Assembly (NCBI GenBank): GCA_944325835.1
Contig: CALVBO010000013.1
Coordinates: 1-40,568, forward strand
DNA length: 40,568 bases
Direction of reading: 5' to 3'
DNA from: Candidatus Gastranaerophilales bacterium
GTDB lineage: Bacteria; Cyanobacteriota; Vampirovibrionia; Gastranaerophilales; Gastranaerophilaceae
In this document: positions 16,329 through 24,055 of the stretch, in pieces
Layout: every line of letters starts with the position of its first letter
Position numbering within the stretch: the stretch's first letter is position 1
Notes under the pieces: model-generated
What the model was told of the DNA's origin: nothing
What the model saw: only the letters and a program-made list of their open reading frames with translations
Databases searched by the model: none
Made by a program: the position numbers and the translations under genes

Positions 16329-17399
16329 TTATCGTCTTACACACAACACTGGACGTTGCTCACTATTAGGTATTAAATCATCAACCTGCCCGCCGCGATC
16401 GCCATTGCGCATTACAATTAACAGCATACGGGTTTCACCGTTCTGAACTATTTTACTGGAAGTCCAATATGCATTATTAAAATCTGCTGATAAAAGATTT
16501 TGATTTACAAAAATAGAAATACCTTCCTCAATATTTGGCAGCCGGTATTCACTACCGTAATCGGTACAGGTTTTTGACGCGTCCACACCTACAACACCGT
16601 CACTGGCAAGAGTTGGAGCAGGTATAGGCATTGCAAGCTTAACATCCGACGGATACATTGCGGTCATAAACCCGATATCCTTGCCGACAGTATTCGGGCC
16701 TTTGGTGCCGTTCAAATCATAAATAAAATTGGCACATATTTTGTTTTGAATATAATAACCAACACCGCCGCCCCAGGGAGTTTCCTGCAAACTTCCGATA
16801 CATCCCGGATTGTAAAAAACTAAAACACTTTCTCCGTTTTGAGTTTCAAACGCGGCAGCTTTCGTATCTAACATTGACGTTGTATTAAATCCGTTTGATG
16901 CTGACATCGTCATTTGAGAATTTAATTCCGCCATTGTTTTAGGCATAGAAATTTGTTCACCGTCAGCAGTTGTTATACGGGAAGCTAAACCACAATCCTC
17001 AAGATGATTATTATCACAAATATTGTTTATTTTCATGACTTTAGATAAACCTGCGGTCACAAAAGTTTCAGCGGCGGTATCCTCAATTGAGGTTGAGCCG
17101 GTGGCGCTATCTGTAACTTCTTTCAACGTACCATAACCATTTATTGCAGGCATTAATGAGATTGCCTGTGAAAAGCGTGCATATAAGGCTTTTCTCTGCG
17201 TGTTCCATGTACGTTCGTTTATGTTGCCGGTGAGTGACGGAAGTGTTATTGCCGCTACCACGCCGATTATAGTCAGGGATAACAGGATTTCGGCCATTGT
17301 AAAACCACGCATAATCGTGGTCCACACGCACGGGTTCAATCGGGGATGTCGCTCAGCGACCGGCTCAGCCGGCTCTCCGCCCTTCGCGTTAAACGCCAC
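16329..17399 (-). CDS. Type IV pilin-like protein 2 with C-terminal DUF1566/lectin-like domain
   Basis: The longest uninterrupted frame starts at GTG 17399 (356 residues), but the likely start is ATG 17553, reached only if the G13 tract has 12 (or 9, 15) G. ATG 17312 (MRG) is another possible start without SD. The prepilin motif is RG|FTMAEILLSLTIIGVVAA, with Gly at -1 and Glu at +5. A pseudopilin helix runs to about NGYGTL. The middle has conserved blocks such as SKVMKINNICDN and KGPNTVGKDIGF. The C-terminus (CTDYGSEYRLPNIEE, AYWTSS, RPVLCVRR) resembles DUF1566, a C-type-lectin-like fold. It should be processed by prepilin peptidase and displayed on the surface, perhaps as an adhesin. Terminator downstream, promoter at 17587-17615. 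Confidence 0.82.
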   Translation of the reverse strand: MAFNAKGGEPAEPVAERHPRLNPCVWTTIMRGFTMAEILLSLTIIGVVAAITLPSLTGNINERTWNTQRKALYARFSQAISLMPAINGYGTLKEVTDSATGSTSIEDTAAETFVTAGLSKVMKINNICDNNHLEDCGLASRITTADGEQISMPKTMAELNSQMTMSASNGFNTTSMLDTKAAAFETQNGESVLVFYNPGCIGSLQETPWGGGVGYYIQNKICANFIYDLNGTKGPNTVGKDIGFMTAMYPSDVKLAMPIPAPTLASDGVVGVDASKTCTDYGSEYRLPNIEEGISIFVNQNLLSADFNNAYWTSSKIVQNGETRMLLIVMRNGDRGGQVDDLIPNSEQRPVLCVRR

Positions 17400-17451
17400 C
17401 GCTCGCGCTTGCAGTCGAAAGCGCGGTTTCGCCTGTCGCGCGCTCGTCTGT

Positions 17452-17488
17452 GAGTAGTTTTCGTCTAATTGACGCCCGAAAACTACTC
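17452..17488. repeat. Palindrome in the pilin 2 leader
   Basis: Perfect 12-bp arms GAGTAGTTTTCG (17452-17463) and CGAAAACTACTC (17477-17488). It occupies a position in the leader comparable to the palindromes of pilins 1 and 3 but has a different arm sequence. It is translated in frame when the leader is open. Confidence 0.8.
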
Positions 17489-17499
17489 TCTGGCTCTGC

Positions 17500-17553
17500 T
17501 CAGGGCTCCCCCCCCCCCCCTGTCAAATTGTTTACACTTTTAATTTCTTTCAT
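17500..17553 (-). CDS. Short leader reading frame of pilin 2 as assembled (off state)
   Basis: GGAAGGG precedes ATG 17553. The codons give MKEIKSVNNLT, then G13 read as GGGG plus E and P, and stop TGA (17500-17502). Deleting one G turns this into a frame reading SPEQSQRVV and on through AVAFNAKGGEPAEP into FTMAEILL without a stop, adding an 83-residue leader before the pilin cleavage site. The first residues match pilin 1 (MKEPKSV), so the start itself is conserved. Confidence 0.65.
   Translation of the reverse strand: MKEIKSVNNLTGGGGEP
17508..17520 (-). repeat. G13 homopolymer in the pilin 2 leader
   Basis: Thirteen C on the + strand. It occupies codons 12-16 of the leader and is followed by AGCC, as in pilin 1. 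With 13 or 14 G the frame closes (TGA or TAG); with 12 it is open into the pilin. Confidence 0.8.
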
Positions 17554-17586
17554 TCATTTACCCTTCCTTTCTTAGTTTATACATTC

Positions 17587-17615
17587 ATTATTTAACATAA
17601 CAGCCAATTAGTCAA
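17587..17615 (-). promoter_or_regulatory. Promoter of pilin 2
   Basis: -35 TTGACT (17610-17615), 17-nt spacer, -10 AATAAT (17587-17592), then GGAAGGG and ATG 17553. It begins 3 nt after the stop of the upstream WecA/TagO-like gene. It is the same architecture as pilin 1. Confidence 0.75.
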
Positions 17616-17617
17616 GG

Positions 17618-18649
17618 CTATTTGCGAGAGGCAAAATAAAACTTCAACAGATTCATAATAACCATTATAGATACAAGGATTACGATCGCGGTAATGAAGT
17701 ATCTGACGGTCTGGTTGCCCAAAATCAGCGCCGCAACCGAGCTAAAGACAATTGCGACGGAGGCCAGAATTCCAACAGTAGACTTTTGAGAAAAGCCTGC
17801 ATGGATAAGTTTGTGGTGAATGTGTTCAGCATCTGCAACAAACGGCGATTTCCCTTTCGCGATACGTCTGAGGCTGGAAAAAGTTATGTCCAAAATCGGC
17901 ACTGCAAGCACCAGCGGCGCAATGATAAAAATTGCAAGGGTTGCGGTTTTCATAATTCCGATAACAGAAATCGTTGCGAGCATAAATCCGGAAAACAGTG
18001 CGCCGGAATCACCCATAAAAATTCTTGCAGGATTGTAATTGTAGGTCAAAAACGCAAGCATTGAGCCGGCAAGAATAAACCCGACCAGAGCGATTATCGG
18101 ATTGGCAGGCGACATTGTGACAGCAATTACGGAAAGCGAAATCGCCGCAAGCGCGGTAATAGTTCCGGCAAGCCCGTCCACGCCGTCGATAAAATTCAGC
18201 GCATTACTAATCCCGACAATCCACAAAATCGTCACGGGATAAGACCATAAGCCGATTTCACCAAAAAACGGAAGCGTGTGAATACTTATACCTAAAAGGT
18301 AAGCAAGCGTTGCGATTGCGATTTGTATAAAAAGTTTTGTTTTAGCGTCAAGGTTGTAAATATCATCGACAAGCCCGAGCAGAAACATCAGTGAGCTTCC
18401 AAGCAAAACGCCGGACAGAAGACTTCCATACGGGTAATAGCTTAATAAAACCAGACTTAAAAATGTAAGCATTACGCTGGAAAAAATCGCTACCCCGCCT
18501 ATGCGCGAAATAGGTTTTGTGTGAATTTTTCTTTCGTTCGGGACATCAACCAGCCCTTCTTTTTTAGAAAAATCTATAACCATTGGAACCAGAAACATTC
18601 CAAAGATATATGCTATCACTGAACCTAAAATATGTGCGCTCATTTTCAT
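17618..18649 (-). CDS. Polyprenyl-phosphate N-acetylglucosaminyl-1-phosphate transferase family (WecA/TagO-like)
   Basis: 343 residues with about ten membrane helices. Family motifs are present: PNERKIHTKPISRIGG near the start, the Mg-binding GLVDDIYNLD, NALNFIDGVDGLAG, the (R)IFMGDSG loop, and HIHHKL, which separates WecA/TagO from MraY. It transfers a sugar-1-phosphate from a UDP-sugar to undecaprenyl phosphate at the cytoplasmic face, the first step of many surface glycans (family knowledge). It lies 6 nt after glyA with GAAGG upstream, so the two form an operon. It may feed the surface polymers modified by the Stealth and CsaB proteins encoded 8-10 kb away; that link is an inference. Confidence 0.9.
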   Translation of the reverse strand: MKMSAHILGSVIAYIFGMFLVPMVIDFSKKEGLVDVPNERKIHTKPISRIGGVAIFSSVMLTFLSLVLLSYYPYGSLLSGVLLGSSLMFLLGLVDDIYNLDAKTKLFIQIAIATLAYLLGISIHTLPFFGEIGLWSYPVTILWIVGISNALNFIDGVDGLAGTITALAAISLSVIAVTMSPANPIIALVGFILAGSMLAFLTYNYNPARIFMGDSGALFSGFMLATISVIGIMKTATLAIFIIAPLVLAVPILDITFSSLRRIAKGKSPFVADAEHIHHKLIHAGFSQKSTVGILASVAIVFSSVAALILGNQTVRYFITAIVILVSIMVIMNLLKFYFASRK

Positions 18650-18655
18650 AGTAGT

Positions 18656-19897
18656 TTAACCTTCATATAACGGATATTTTTTGCAAAGAGCGAGAGATTT
18701 TTCTCTGATTTTTGCAAGTTCTGCTTCGTTGTCAGAATTTTTAATCGCGCCGGCAATAATTTCTGCGACAACGCGCATATCATCTTCTTTAAATCCGCGG
18801 GTAGTAACCGCAGGGGTACCGAGCCTGATACCGCTTGTTACAAACGGACTTTGCGGGTCATTCGGAACAGTATTTTTATTTGCGGTAATTCCGACACGCT
18901 CAAGCACATTCGCCATATCCTTGCCGGTTTTACCGGTATTGCGCAAATCAAGCGTCATAAGGTGGTTTTCAGTCATACCGCCAACGATTTCCATTCCGTT
19001 ATCCATTAACCCCTGTGCCAGAGCTTTAGCATTTTTAACAATTTGCTGTGCATAAGTTTTAAATTCAGGTGCACCTGCTTCTTTTAACGCCACAGCCTTA
19101 GCCGCGATTATGTGTTCAAGCGGCCCGCCCTGAATTCCCGGGAATACAGCCTTATCAATACCTAAAGCGTGCTCTTCTTTGCACATAATAATCCCGCCGC
19201 GAGGGCCTCTTAAGGATTTGTGCGTGGTTGTAGTTACAAAATCCGCATACGGTGCCGGTGACGGATGAATTCCGGCAACCACAAGTCCTGCAATATGCGC
19301 AATGTCTGCTAGCAGAAGCGCACCGACTTCATCTGCAATTTCTTTAAACTTTTTAAAATCAATAACTTTAGAATAATTACTTGCCCCGCAAATAATCAAT
19401 TTAGGTTTATGCTCAAGAGCCATTTGACGAACATTTTCGTAGTCAATGTTGCCGTTTTCATCAACACCGTAACTTTTTACGTTAAAATAAAGCCCTGAAA
19501 AGTTAACCGGCGAGCCGTGAGAGAGGTGACCGCCGTTGGATAAATCCATCCCGAGAACCGTATCACCCGGCTTAAGCGCGTAAACAAAAACTGCCATATT
19601 GGCTTGCGCTCCGGAGTGTGGCTGAACATTGGCGTGATCCATGTGAAAAAGTTCACACGCGCGTTTTTGCGCCAGCTCTTCAATAACATCAACATGCTCG
19701 CAGCCGTTGTAGAAACGTTTGTGCGGTTTGCCTTCCGCGTATTTGTTTGTGAGAACGCTGCCGGCAGCCTCCATAACCGCAAGAGAGGTAATATTTTCAC
19801 TTGCAATCAGCTCAATTGTTTCCTGCTGTCTTTTCAATTCAAGTTCAATCTGCTCAGCAACCTGCGGATCGACTTTTTTAATATGTTCAATATTCAT
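18656..19897 (-). CDS. glyA: Serine hydroxymethyltransferase
   Basis: Converts serine and tetrahydrofolate to glycine and 5,10-methylene-THF with PLP (family knowledge). 413 residues from ATG 19897, preceded by GAGAGGTG. An upstream in-frame extension of 24 residues is rejected because the family begins near [11 protein letters not shown] and the promoter lies within that stretch. The PLP lysine is in [15 protein letters not shown], and ELIASEN, NKYAEG(K)P and the YNGCEHVD substrate region are intact. First gene of an operon with the WecA/TagO-like gene. Confidence 0.96.
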   Translation of the reverse strand: MNIEHIKKVDPQVAEQIELELKRQQETIELIASENITSLAVMEAAGSVLTNKYAEGKPHKRFYNGCEHVDVIEELAQKRACELFHMDHANVQPHSGAQANMAVFVYALKPGDTVLGMDLSNGGHLSHGSPVNFSGLYFNVKSYGVDENGNIDYENVRQMALEHKPKLIICGASNYSKVIDFKKFKEIADEVGALLLADIAHIAGLVVAGIHPSPAPYADFVTTTTHKSLRGPRGGIIMCKEEHALGIDKAVFPGIQGGPLEHIIAAKAVALKEAGAPEFKTYAQQIVKNAKALAQGLMDNGMEIVGGMTENHLMTLDLRNTGKTGKDMANVLERVGITANKNTVPNDPQSPFVTSGIRLGTPAVTTRGFKEDDMRVVAEIIAGAIKNSDNEAELAKIREKSLALCKKYPLYEG

Positions 19898-19924
19898 AAT
19901 ACACCTCTCCCTATTTCCTTTCAG

Positions 19925-19953
19925 ATTATATAAAAATTTTAATTTTTTGGCAA
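19925..19953 (-). promoter_or_regulatory. Promoter of glyA
   Basis: -35 TTGCCA (19948-19953), a 17-nt A/T-only spacer, -10 TATAAT (19925-19930), 27 nt before the ATG. Confidence 0.75.
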
Positions 19954-20001
19954 GAGATTTACAAGACACTCAACCTCTAATTATGAATGGGGGTGCCCCG
20001 C

Positions 20002-21285
20002 CTAACCATAAATCTCATCTTTAAAATAAACAAACTCAAGATGCCCGACGATTACGGTGTCCTCATCTTTTATACCGCGTTTTGCCAGCTCATCAAAAAT
20101 CCCCATACCCTTCATAATATTTTGAAGCCGTATAATCTGTTCCGGGTTGCGGTCACTCGTTACCTGCGCAAGACGCTCGATTTTGCCGCCCTGTACAATG
20201 AATGTATTTTTATCAGCCTTAAAGACTTCAAAATTACTGTCATCATTGTCGAAGGCGCCCAAATCTTCCTCAACATTGACTTCTGAGGGCGGATGCGGAA
20301 TTTCGTCAACCTTTTCGCTCATCACATCAAGAAGTTTTTCCAAACCCTCTCCTGTTACAGCCGAAATCGCATAAAGTTCTTTAACATGAGGTGTAAATTC
20401 TGCCTTCAAGTCTTCAAGATGTTCCGAATCAATCGCATCAATTTTATTCAAAACAACAATTTGGTAACGGTTATAGAGTGTTTCCGAATGCTTTTTCAAT
20501 TCGTTGTTAATAATCTGATAGTTTTGAAGCGGGTTTTCCGCCGTTACATCCACCAGATGAACAAGGAAACGGCAGCGCTCAACGTGCCGCAAAAACTCAT
20601 GCCCGAGTCCGACGCCTTCACTTGCGCCCTCAATCAATCCAGGAATGTCGGCAACAACATACCCGTCCCCGTCACGTTTCTTAACAACGCCTAAATTCGG
20701 CACAAGGGTCGTGAACGGATAATCCGCGATTTTCGGGCGAGCTGAAGAAATTCTGCTTATCAAAGTTGATTTACCGGCATTCGGCATCCCGAGTAAACCG
20801 ACATCCGCGATTAATTTCAATTCTAAAAAGAGTTCGCGCTCAATCCCGGGTTCGCCCGGTTCGCAAAACTGCGGCGCTCTCTTTTGCGCTGTTGCAAAAC
20901 GTGCGTTTCCGCGACCGCCACGGCCGCCCTTGGCAACCATTACGGTTTGCTCGTTTTTTGTCAAATCAGCAATAACATTTCCTGTTTTAATATCGCGCAC
21001 CAACGTCCCGACAGGAACCCTTATGTACAAATCTTTCGCGCAGGCTCCGTGGCAGTTTTTAATCCCGCCGTTTTCGCCGTTCGGTGCCTTATACACAGAT
21101 TTATATTTAAAATCCATCAGAGTAGACATTCCCTCGTCCGCAACAAGATAAACATCTCCGCCGCGGCCGCCGTCACCGCCTGCCGGTCCGCCTTTGTCTA
21201 CATATTTCTCACGCCGCCATGCAACCATACCGTTTCCGCCGCGGCCGGATACTATTCTGATTTTACTTTTATCTATAAACTGCAT
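20002..21285 (-). CDS. obgE: GTPase Obg/CgtA
   Basis: 427 residues from ATG 21285 (AGGGAA before it). The frame extends 51 codons further upstream into tsaD but without family support. The protein has the glycine-rich Obg domain (GRGGNGMVAWRREKYV, KGGRGGRGNARF), the G domain with P-loop GMPNAGKST, DIPG and NKID motifs, and a C-terminal OCT domain. Obg binds the 50S subunit and takes part in ribosome assembly and stress control (family knowledge). It is divergent from tsaD with only 40 nt between them. Confidence 0.95.
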   Translation of the reverse strand: MQFIDKSKIRIVSGRGGNGMVAWRREKYVDKGGPAGGDGGRGGDVYLVADEGMSTLMDFKYKSVYKAPNGENGGIKNCHGACAKDLYIRVPVGTLVRDIKTGNVIADLTKNEQTVMVAKGGRGGRGNARFATAQKRAPQFCEPGEPGIERELFLELKLIADVGLLGMPNAGKSTLISRISSARPKIADYPFTTLVPNLGVVKKRDGDGYVVADIPGLIEGASEGVGLGHEFLRHVERCRFLVHLVDVTAENPLQNYQIINNELKKHSETLYNRYQIVVLNKIDAIDSEHLEDLKAEFTPHVKELYAISAVTGEGLEKLLDVMSEKVDEIPHPPSEVNVEEDLGAFDNDDSNFEVFKADKNTFIVQGGKIERLAQVTSDRNPEQIIRLQNIMKGMGIFDELAKRGIKDEDTVIVGHLEFVYFKDEIYG

Positions 21286-21310
21286 AATTATGTTCCCTAA
21301 TTTATCTTTG

Positions 21311-21319
21311 TGATAAAAT
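21311..21319 (+). promoter_or_regulatory. Extended -10 promoter of tsaD, leaderless start
   Basis: TGA followed by TAAAAT (21314-21319) ends 6 nt before ATG 21326. There is no SD and no clear -35. Confidence 0.5.
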
Positions 21320-21325
21320 GATAAC

Positions 21326-22360
21326 ATGAACAATAAGAAATTTACATCATTTACAAATAAACCCGTAGAGTTGAACGACAATTCGCTGATAATGGCGATT
21401 GAATCCAGTTGTGACGAAACTGCCTGCGCAATAGTCAAAGGCGGACGGGAAGTAGTCGCAAATATTGTGGCTTCACAGGTAAAAGTTCACGAAAAATACG
21501 GCGGGGTTTTCCCTGAAATCGCAGCCCGCGAACACTTAGAGGCAATAAATGTCGTAATCGCAGAAGCATACAAACAGGCCGGAGTAAAAGGTTCTGACAT
21601 TGACGCCTTCGCAGCGACCGTCGGGCCTGGGCTTGTCGGCTGTCTGCTGGTCGGTTTGAACGCGGCAAAAACCCTTGCTCTAGTAAATGATAAACCCTTT
21701 ATAGGCGTAAACCACCTTAACGCCCATCTTTGCGCAAATTATCTTGATACGAATTTAAAACCGCCGTTTCTTGCACTTCTTATCAGCGGCGGGCATACGC
21801 AGATTATTGATGTGAAATCGTATTCGGAACAAACAATTCTGGGCGAAACAATAGACGATGCAGTAGGTGAAGCTTATGACAAAGTCGCACGCCTAATCGG
21901 GCTTCCATACCCGGGCGGGCCGAAATTGGATAAAATGGCTCACGAAGGAAACCCAAAAGCATTTATCTTACCGCAGGCAAAAGTCGATGGTTACAATTTC
22001 AGTTTCAGCGGACTTAAAACCGCAATGCTGAAACTCGTTAAATCCTTTGACGGACAGGAACTTCCGACCGCAGACTTGTGCGCAAGTTTTCAGGAATGCG
22101 TTTCAAAAACGCTTTATAAAAAATTGAAAAAAGCTATGGAAGAGCGCGGCTATAATCAAGTTGTTCTGGCAGGCGGCGTTGCGGCAAACTCCGAAATCCG
22201 CAGAAAGGTTTTCTCGCTGGAAGAAGAAGGCTACAAAGTTTTTGCCCCGCCAATGAAATACTGCACAGATAATGCCGCAATGGTTGCAAGCTGTGCCTAC
22301 TTCAATACAAACACCTATGACGATATAAACGTTGAAGTTTTTTCAAGAGTCGACAAATAA
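21326..22360 (+). CDS. tsaD: tRNA N6-adenosine threonylcarbamoyltransferase TsaD
   Basis: 344 residues. Transfers the threonylcarbamoyl group to A37 of ANN-decoding tRNAs with TsaB and TsaE (family knowledge). Hallmarks are the ASKHA start (AIESSCDETACAIV), GVFPEIAAREH, the metal-binding pair in NHLNAH at about 128-133, LLISGGHTQ, and the late GGVAANSEIRR and DNAAMVA. An N-terminal extension of about 20 residues (MNNKKFTSFTNKPVELNDNS) precedes the core, since only ATG 21326 fits the promoter. Its product is the substrate of MtaB (3578-4864). TsaB and TsaE are not in the window. Confidence 0.96.
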   Translation: MNNKKFTSFTNKPVELNDNSLIMAIESSCDETACAIVKGGREVVANIVASQVKVHEKYGGVFPEIAAREHLEAINVVIAEAYKQAGVKGSDIDAFAATVGPGLVGCLLVGLNAAKTLALVNDKPFIGVNHLNAHLCANYLDTNLKPPFLALLISGGHTQIIDVKSYSEQTILGETIDDAVGEAYDKVARLIGLPYPGGPKLDKMAHEGNPKAFILPQAKVDGYNFSFSGLKTAMLKLVKSFDGQELPTADLCASFQECVSKTLYKKLKKAMEERGYNQVVLAGGVAANSEIRRKVFSLEEEGYKVFAPPMKYCTDNAAMVASCAYFNTNTYDDINVEVFSRVDK

Positions 22361-22391
22361 AAAAAGCCCGCTCAGTCGAGCGGGCTTTTTT
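22361..22391. terminator. Bidirectional terminator between tsaD and the S1 gene
   Basis: AAAAAGCCCGCTC, loop AGTC, GAGCGGGCTTTTTT. The A-run and T-run on either side serve both convergent genes. Confidence 0.92.
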
Positions 22392-22403
22392 GTCCTATAA
22401 ATT

Positions 22404-23519
22404 TTACATTTCATCTTCTGCAGGTTCTGCCGGTGCCGGCGGTTCTACGAACTCAACTTCCGCATCCGAATGGAATTTAGACTCATCCACGGTCAGAGCA
22501 ATTCTCTTATCAGTCGGGTTGAATTTCAGAATATATGTCAAAACTTTATCGCCTACTTTTAAAACAGAGCCGATTTTGTTTTGTAATTCAACGACTTCTG
22601 CGTGCGGAAGAAGAGCTTCAACACCAGGGAACACCTCGACGAATGCGCCGAAATGTTTAATTCTTGAAATTACGCCTTCAACTTTATCACCGGTTTTGAT
22701 GTTCTTTTCAGCTTCAATCCACGGATCCGGCTCAAGATTTTTCAAGCTAAGTGAAACTCTTTGTTTTTCGTGATCTACAGCGATAACTTCAACATCAATT
22801 TTTTCGCCGACTTTAAGAACATCGGTCGGATGATCAATCCATCTCCATGAAAGTTGAGAGAGCGGCAACAAGCCGTCAATCCCGCCGAGGTCTACAAACG
22901 CGCCGAAATCCGTAATTCTTACAACATCACCTTTGACGATTTGTCCAGGTTCAATTTGTGAGAATAAATTTTTACGACTTTCTACAACGCTGTCATCATA
23001 GACCTTTTTATTAGAAAGGATAAACGAATTTTGCTGCGCATCAAGTGTAAGAATTTTTAATTCAATTTTTGAGCCGACCTCAACATTTGCATCTTTAGAG
23101 CGCAATTGAGAGGACGGAACAAAACCTTTAACCCCTGAAACTTCAACCAGCAGACCGCCTTTAACAATACCTGTAACGGTTGCCAGAATAACATCGCCGG
23201 CAGCTTTTGCTTTTTCAAGTTCCTGCCATGCGTATGCACTTTGAACACGTTTGTATGAAAGTAAAAATTTACCTTCATCATCTTCTTCTTTTATAATCAA
23301 AAATTCGTATTCTTTGCCTTTTTCAAGTTTTTCTTCAACGTTTTCGCCTTTATCAACGGCTTCACGGGTCGGAACAACGGCGGTTGTTTTTGCGCCGATA
23401 TCAACCAGAACGCCGGTATTATCATAACCGCAGACCGTTCCTTTTACTAAATTGCCTTTTTGAAAACTATAATCATACTTAGCCAGTAATTCTTCAAAAC
23501 TTAATTCTTGTGATGTCAT
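22404..23519 (-). CDS. rpsA: S1-domain protein, ribosomal protein S1
   Basis: 371 residues with GGAG before the ATG. Four S1 RNA-binding repeats lie at about 22-90, 108-172, 193-262 and 279-349. The third has the classic DFGAFVDLGGIDGLLPLSQLS pattern. The tail is acidic (EPPAPAEPAEDEM). It is shorter than six-domain proteobacterial S1 and closer to the compact cyanobacterial form. It should bring mRNAs to the 30S subunit, which is of interest here because many genes in the window lack an SD. It is convergent with tsaD and has its own promoter. Confidence 0.9.
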   Translation of the reverse strand: MTSQELSFEELLAKYDYSFQKGNLVKGTVCGYDNTGVLVDIGAKTTAVVPTREAVDKGENVEEKLEKGKEYEFLIIKEEDDEGKFLLSYKRVQSAYAWQELEKAKAAGDVILATVTGIVKGGLLVEVSGVKGFVPSSQLRSKDANVEVGSKIELKILTLDAQQNSFILSNKKVYDDSVVESRKNLFSQIEPGQIVKGDVVRITDFGAFVDLGGIDGLLPLSQLSWRWIDHPTDVLKVGEKIDVEVIAVDHEKQRVSLSLKNLEPDPWIEAEKNIKTGDKVEGVISRIKHFGAFVEVFPGVEALLPHAEVVELQNKIGSVLKVGDKVLTYILKFNPTDKRIALTVDESKFHSDAEVEFVEPPAPAEPAEDEM

Positions 23520-23553
23520 TTTTACTCCATTAGATTACCCTATTAACTACTAC

Positions 23554-23582
23554 ATCATACCAAATAAAAGTCAATTTGTAAA
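23554..23582 (-). promoter_or_regulatory. Promoter of the S1 gene
   Basis: -35 TTTACA (23577-23582), 17-nt spacer ending TGG, -10 TATGAT (23554-23559), 34 nt before the ATG. Confidence 0.65.
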
Positions 23583-23633
23583 GTTTTTGTAAACTTTTCT
23601 TTGCTATTTATTAAAATTACCGGTTAACAACCA

Positions 23634-23858
23634 TTAAAAATAAAACTCAAATAAATCACCGACTTCAATATCAAGAGCGTTGGCAAGAGTTTTCATTGTC
23701 TTAATCGTAACGTTAGCTTCGCCGCGTTCGATTTGACCGATGTAATTGAAATTCATATCAACAAGTTCAGCAAGCTTCATCTGCGAAAGTTTTTTTGACT
23801 TCCGAACATAAGCAAGTTTTGCCCCGAATCTCTTTTCTAAATCGTAATTCTTATTCAT
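23634..23858 (-). CDS. Small XRE-family DNA-binding protein
   Basis: 74 residues, one HTH_3 domain. The helix-turn-helix is SQMKLAELVDMNFNYIGQIERG, given here as the two recognition-helix halves SQMKLAELVDM and NFNYIGQIERG, followed by TIKTMKTLANALDIEVGDLFEF. There is no effector domain. A promoter with -35 TTGACT (23885-23890), 16-nt spacer and -10 TATTAT (23863-23868) ends only 4 nt before the ATG, with no SD, so the start is leaderless or slightly misplaced. TATTAACT occurs twice in the shared gap with the LysM gene and is a candidate binding site. Its target is unknown. Confidence 0.87.
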   Translation of the reverse strand: MNKNYDLEKRFGAKLAYVRKSKKLSQMKLAELVDMNFNYIGQIERGEANVTIKTMKTLANALDIEVGDLFEFYF

Positions 23859-24055
23859 CCTAATAATAGTATAAATCCTGTCGCAGTCAACTTCTAACGG
23901 TTATTAACTGGTATTTCACAGCTATTAACTATTAAATTTTGTAAAGATTGTACAAAAAATTAGCATTTTAAAAATACAAAATACGTTTTTAGAGGTATGG
24001 GGAAGCTGGCTAATCCACGAAGAGGAAAACAAGGGAAATATGAGGATTAATTATT

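Noticed and set aside
16329-16560. Diversity-generating retroelement acting on the lectin-like C-termini
   Set aside because: The fold type is a classic target, but I find no reverse transcriptase, no template repeat and no adenine-biased differences between the pilin 2 and 3 ends in this window.
17320-17345. T-arm-like sequence (GGGTTCAATC) suggesting a tRNA
   Set aside because: No acceptor or anticodon stem can be formed around it; it belongs to the pilin leader block that also occurs in pilin 3.
185-17520. G13 tracts as assembly or platform artefacts
   Set aside because: Both are internal to unique sequence, share flanks and sit in homologous leaders. The exact count may still be off by one.
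19898-19969. 24-residue N-terminal extension of GlyA
   Set aside because: It contains the -10 promoter element, and an SD precedes the internal ATG.
21286-21438. 51-residue N-terminal extension of Obg
   Set aside because: It is antisense to the tsaD start, lacks family similarity, and an SD precedes the internal ATG.
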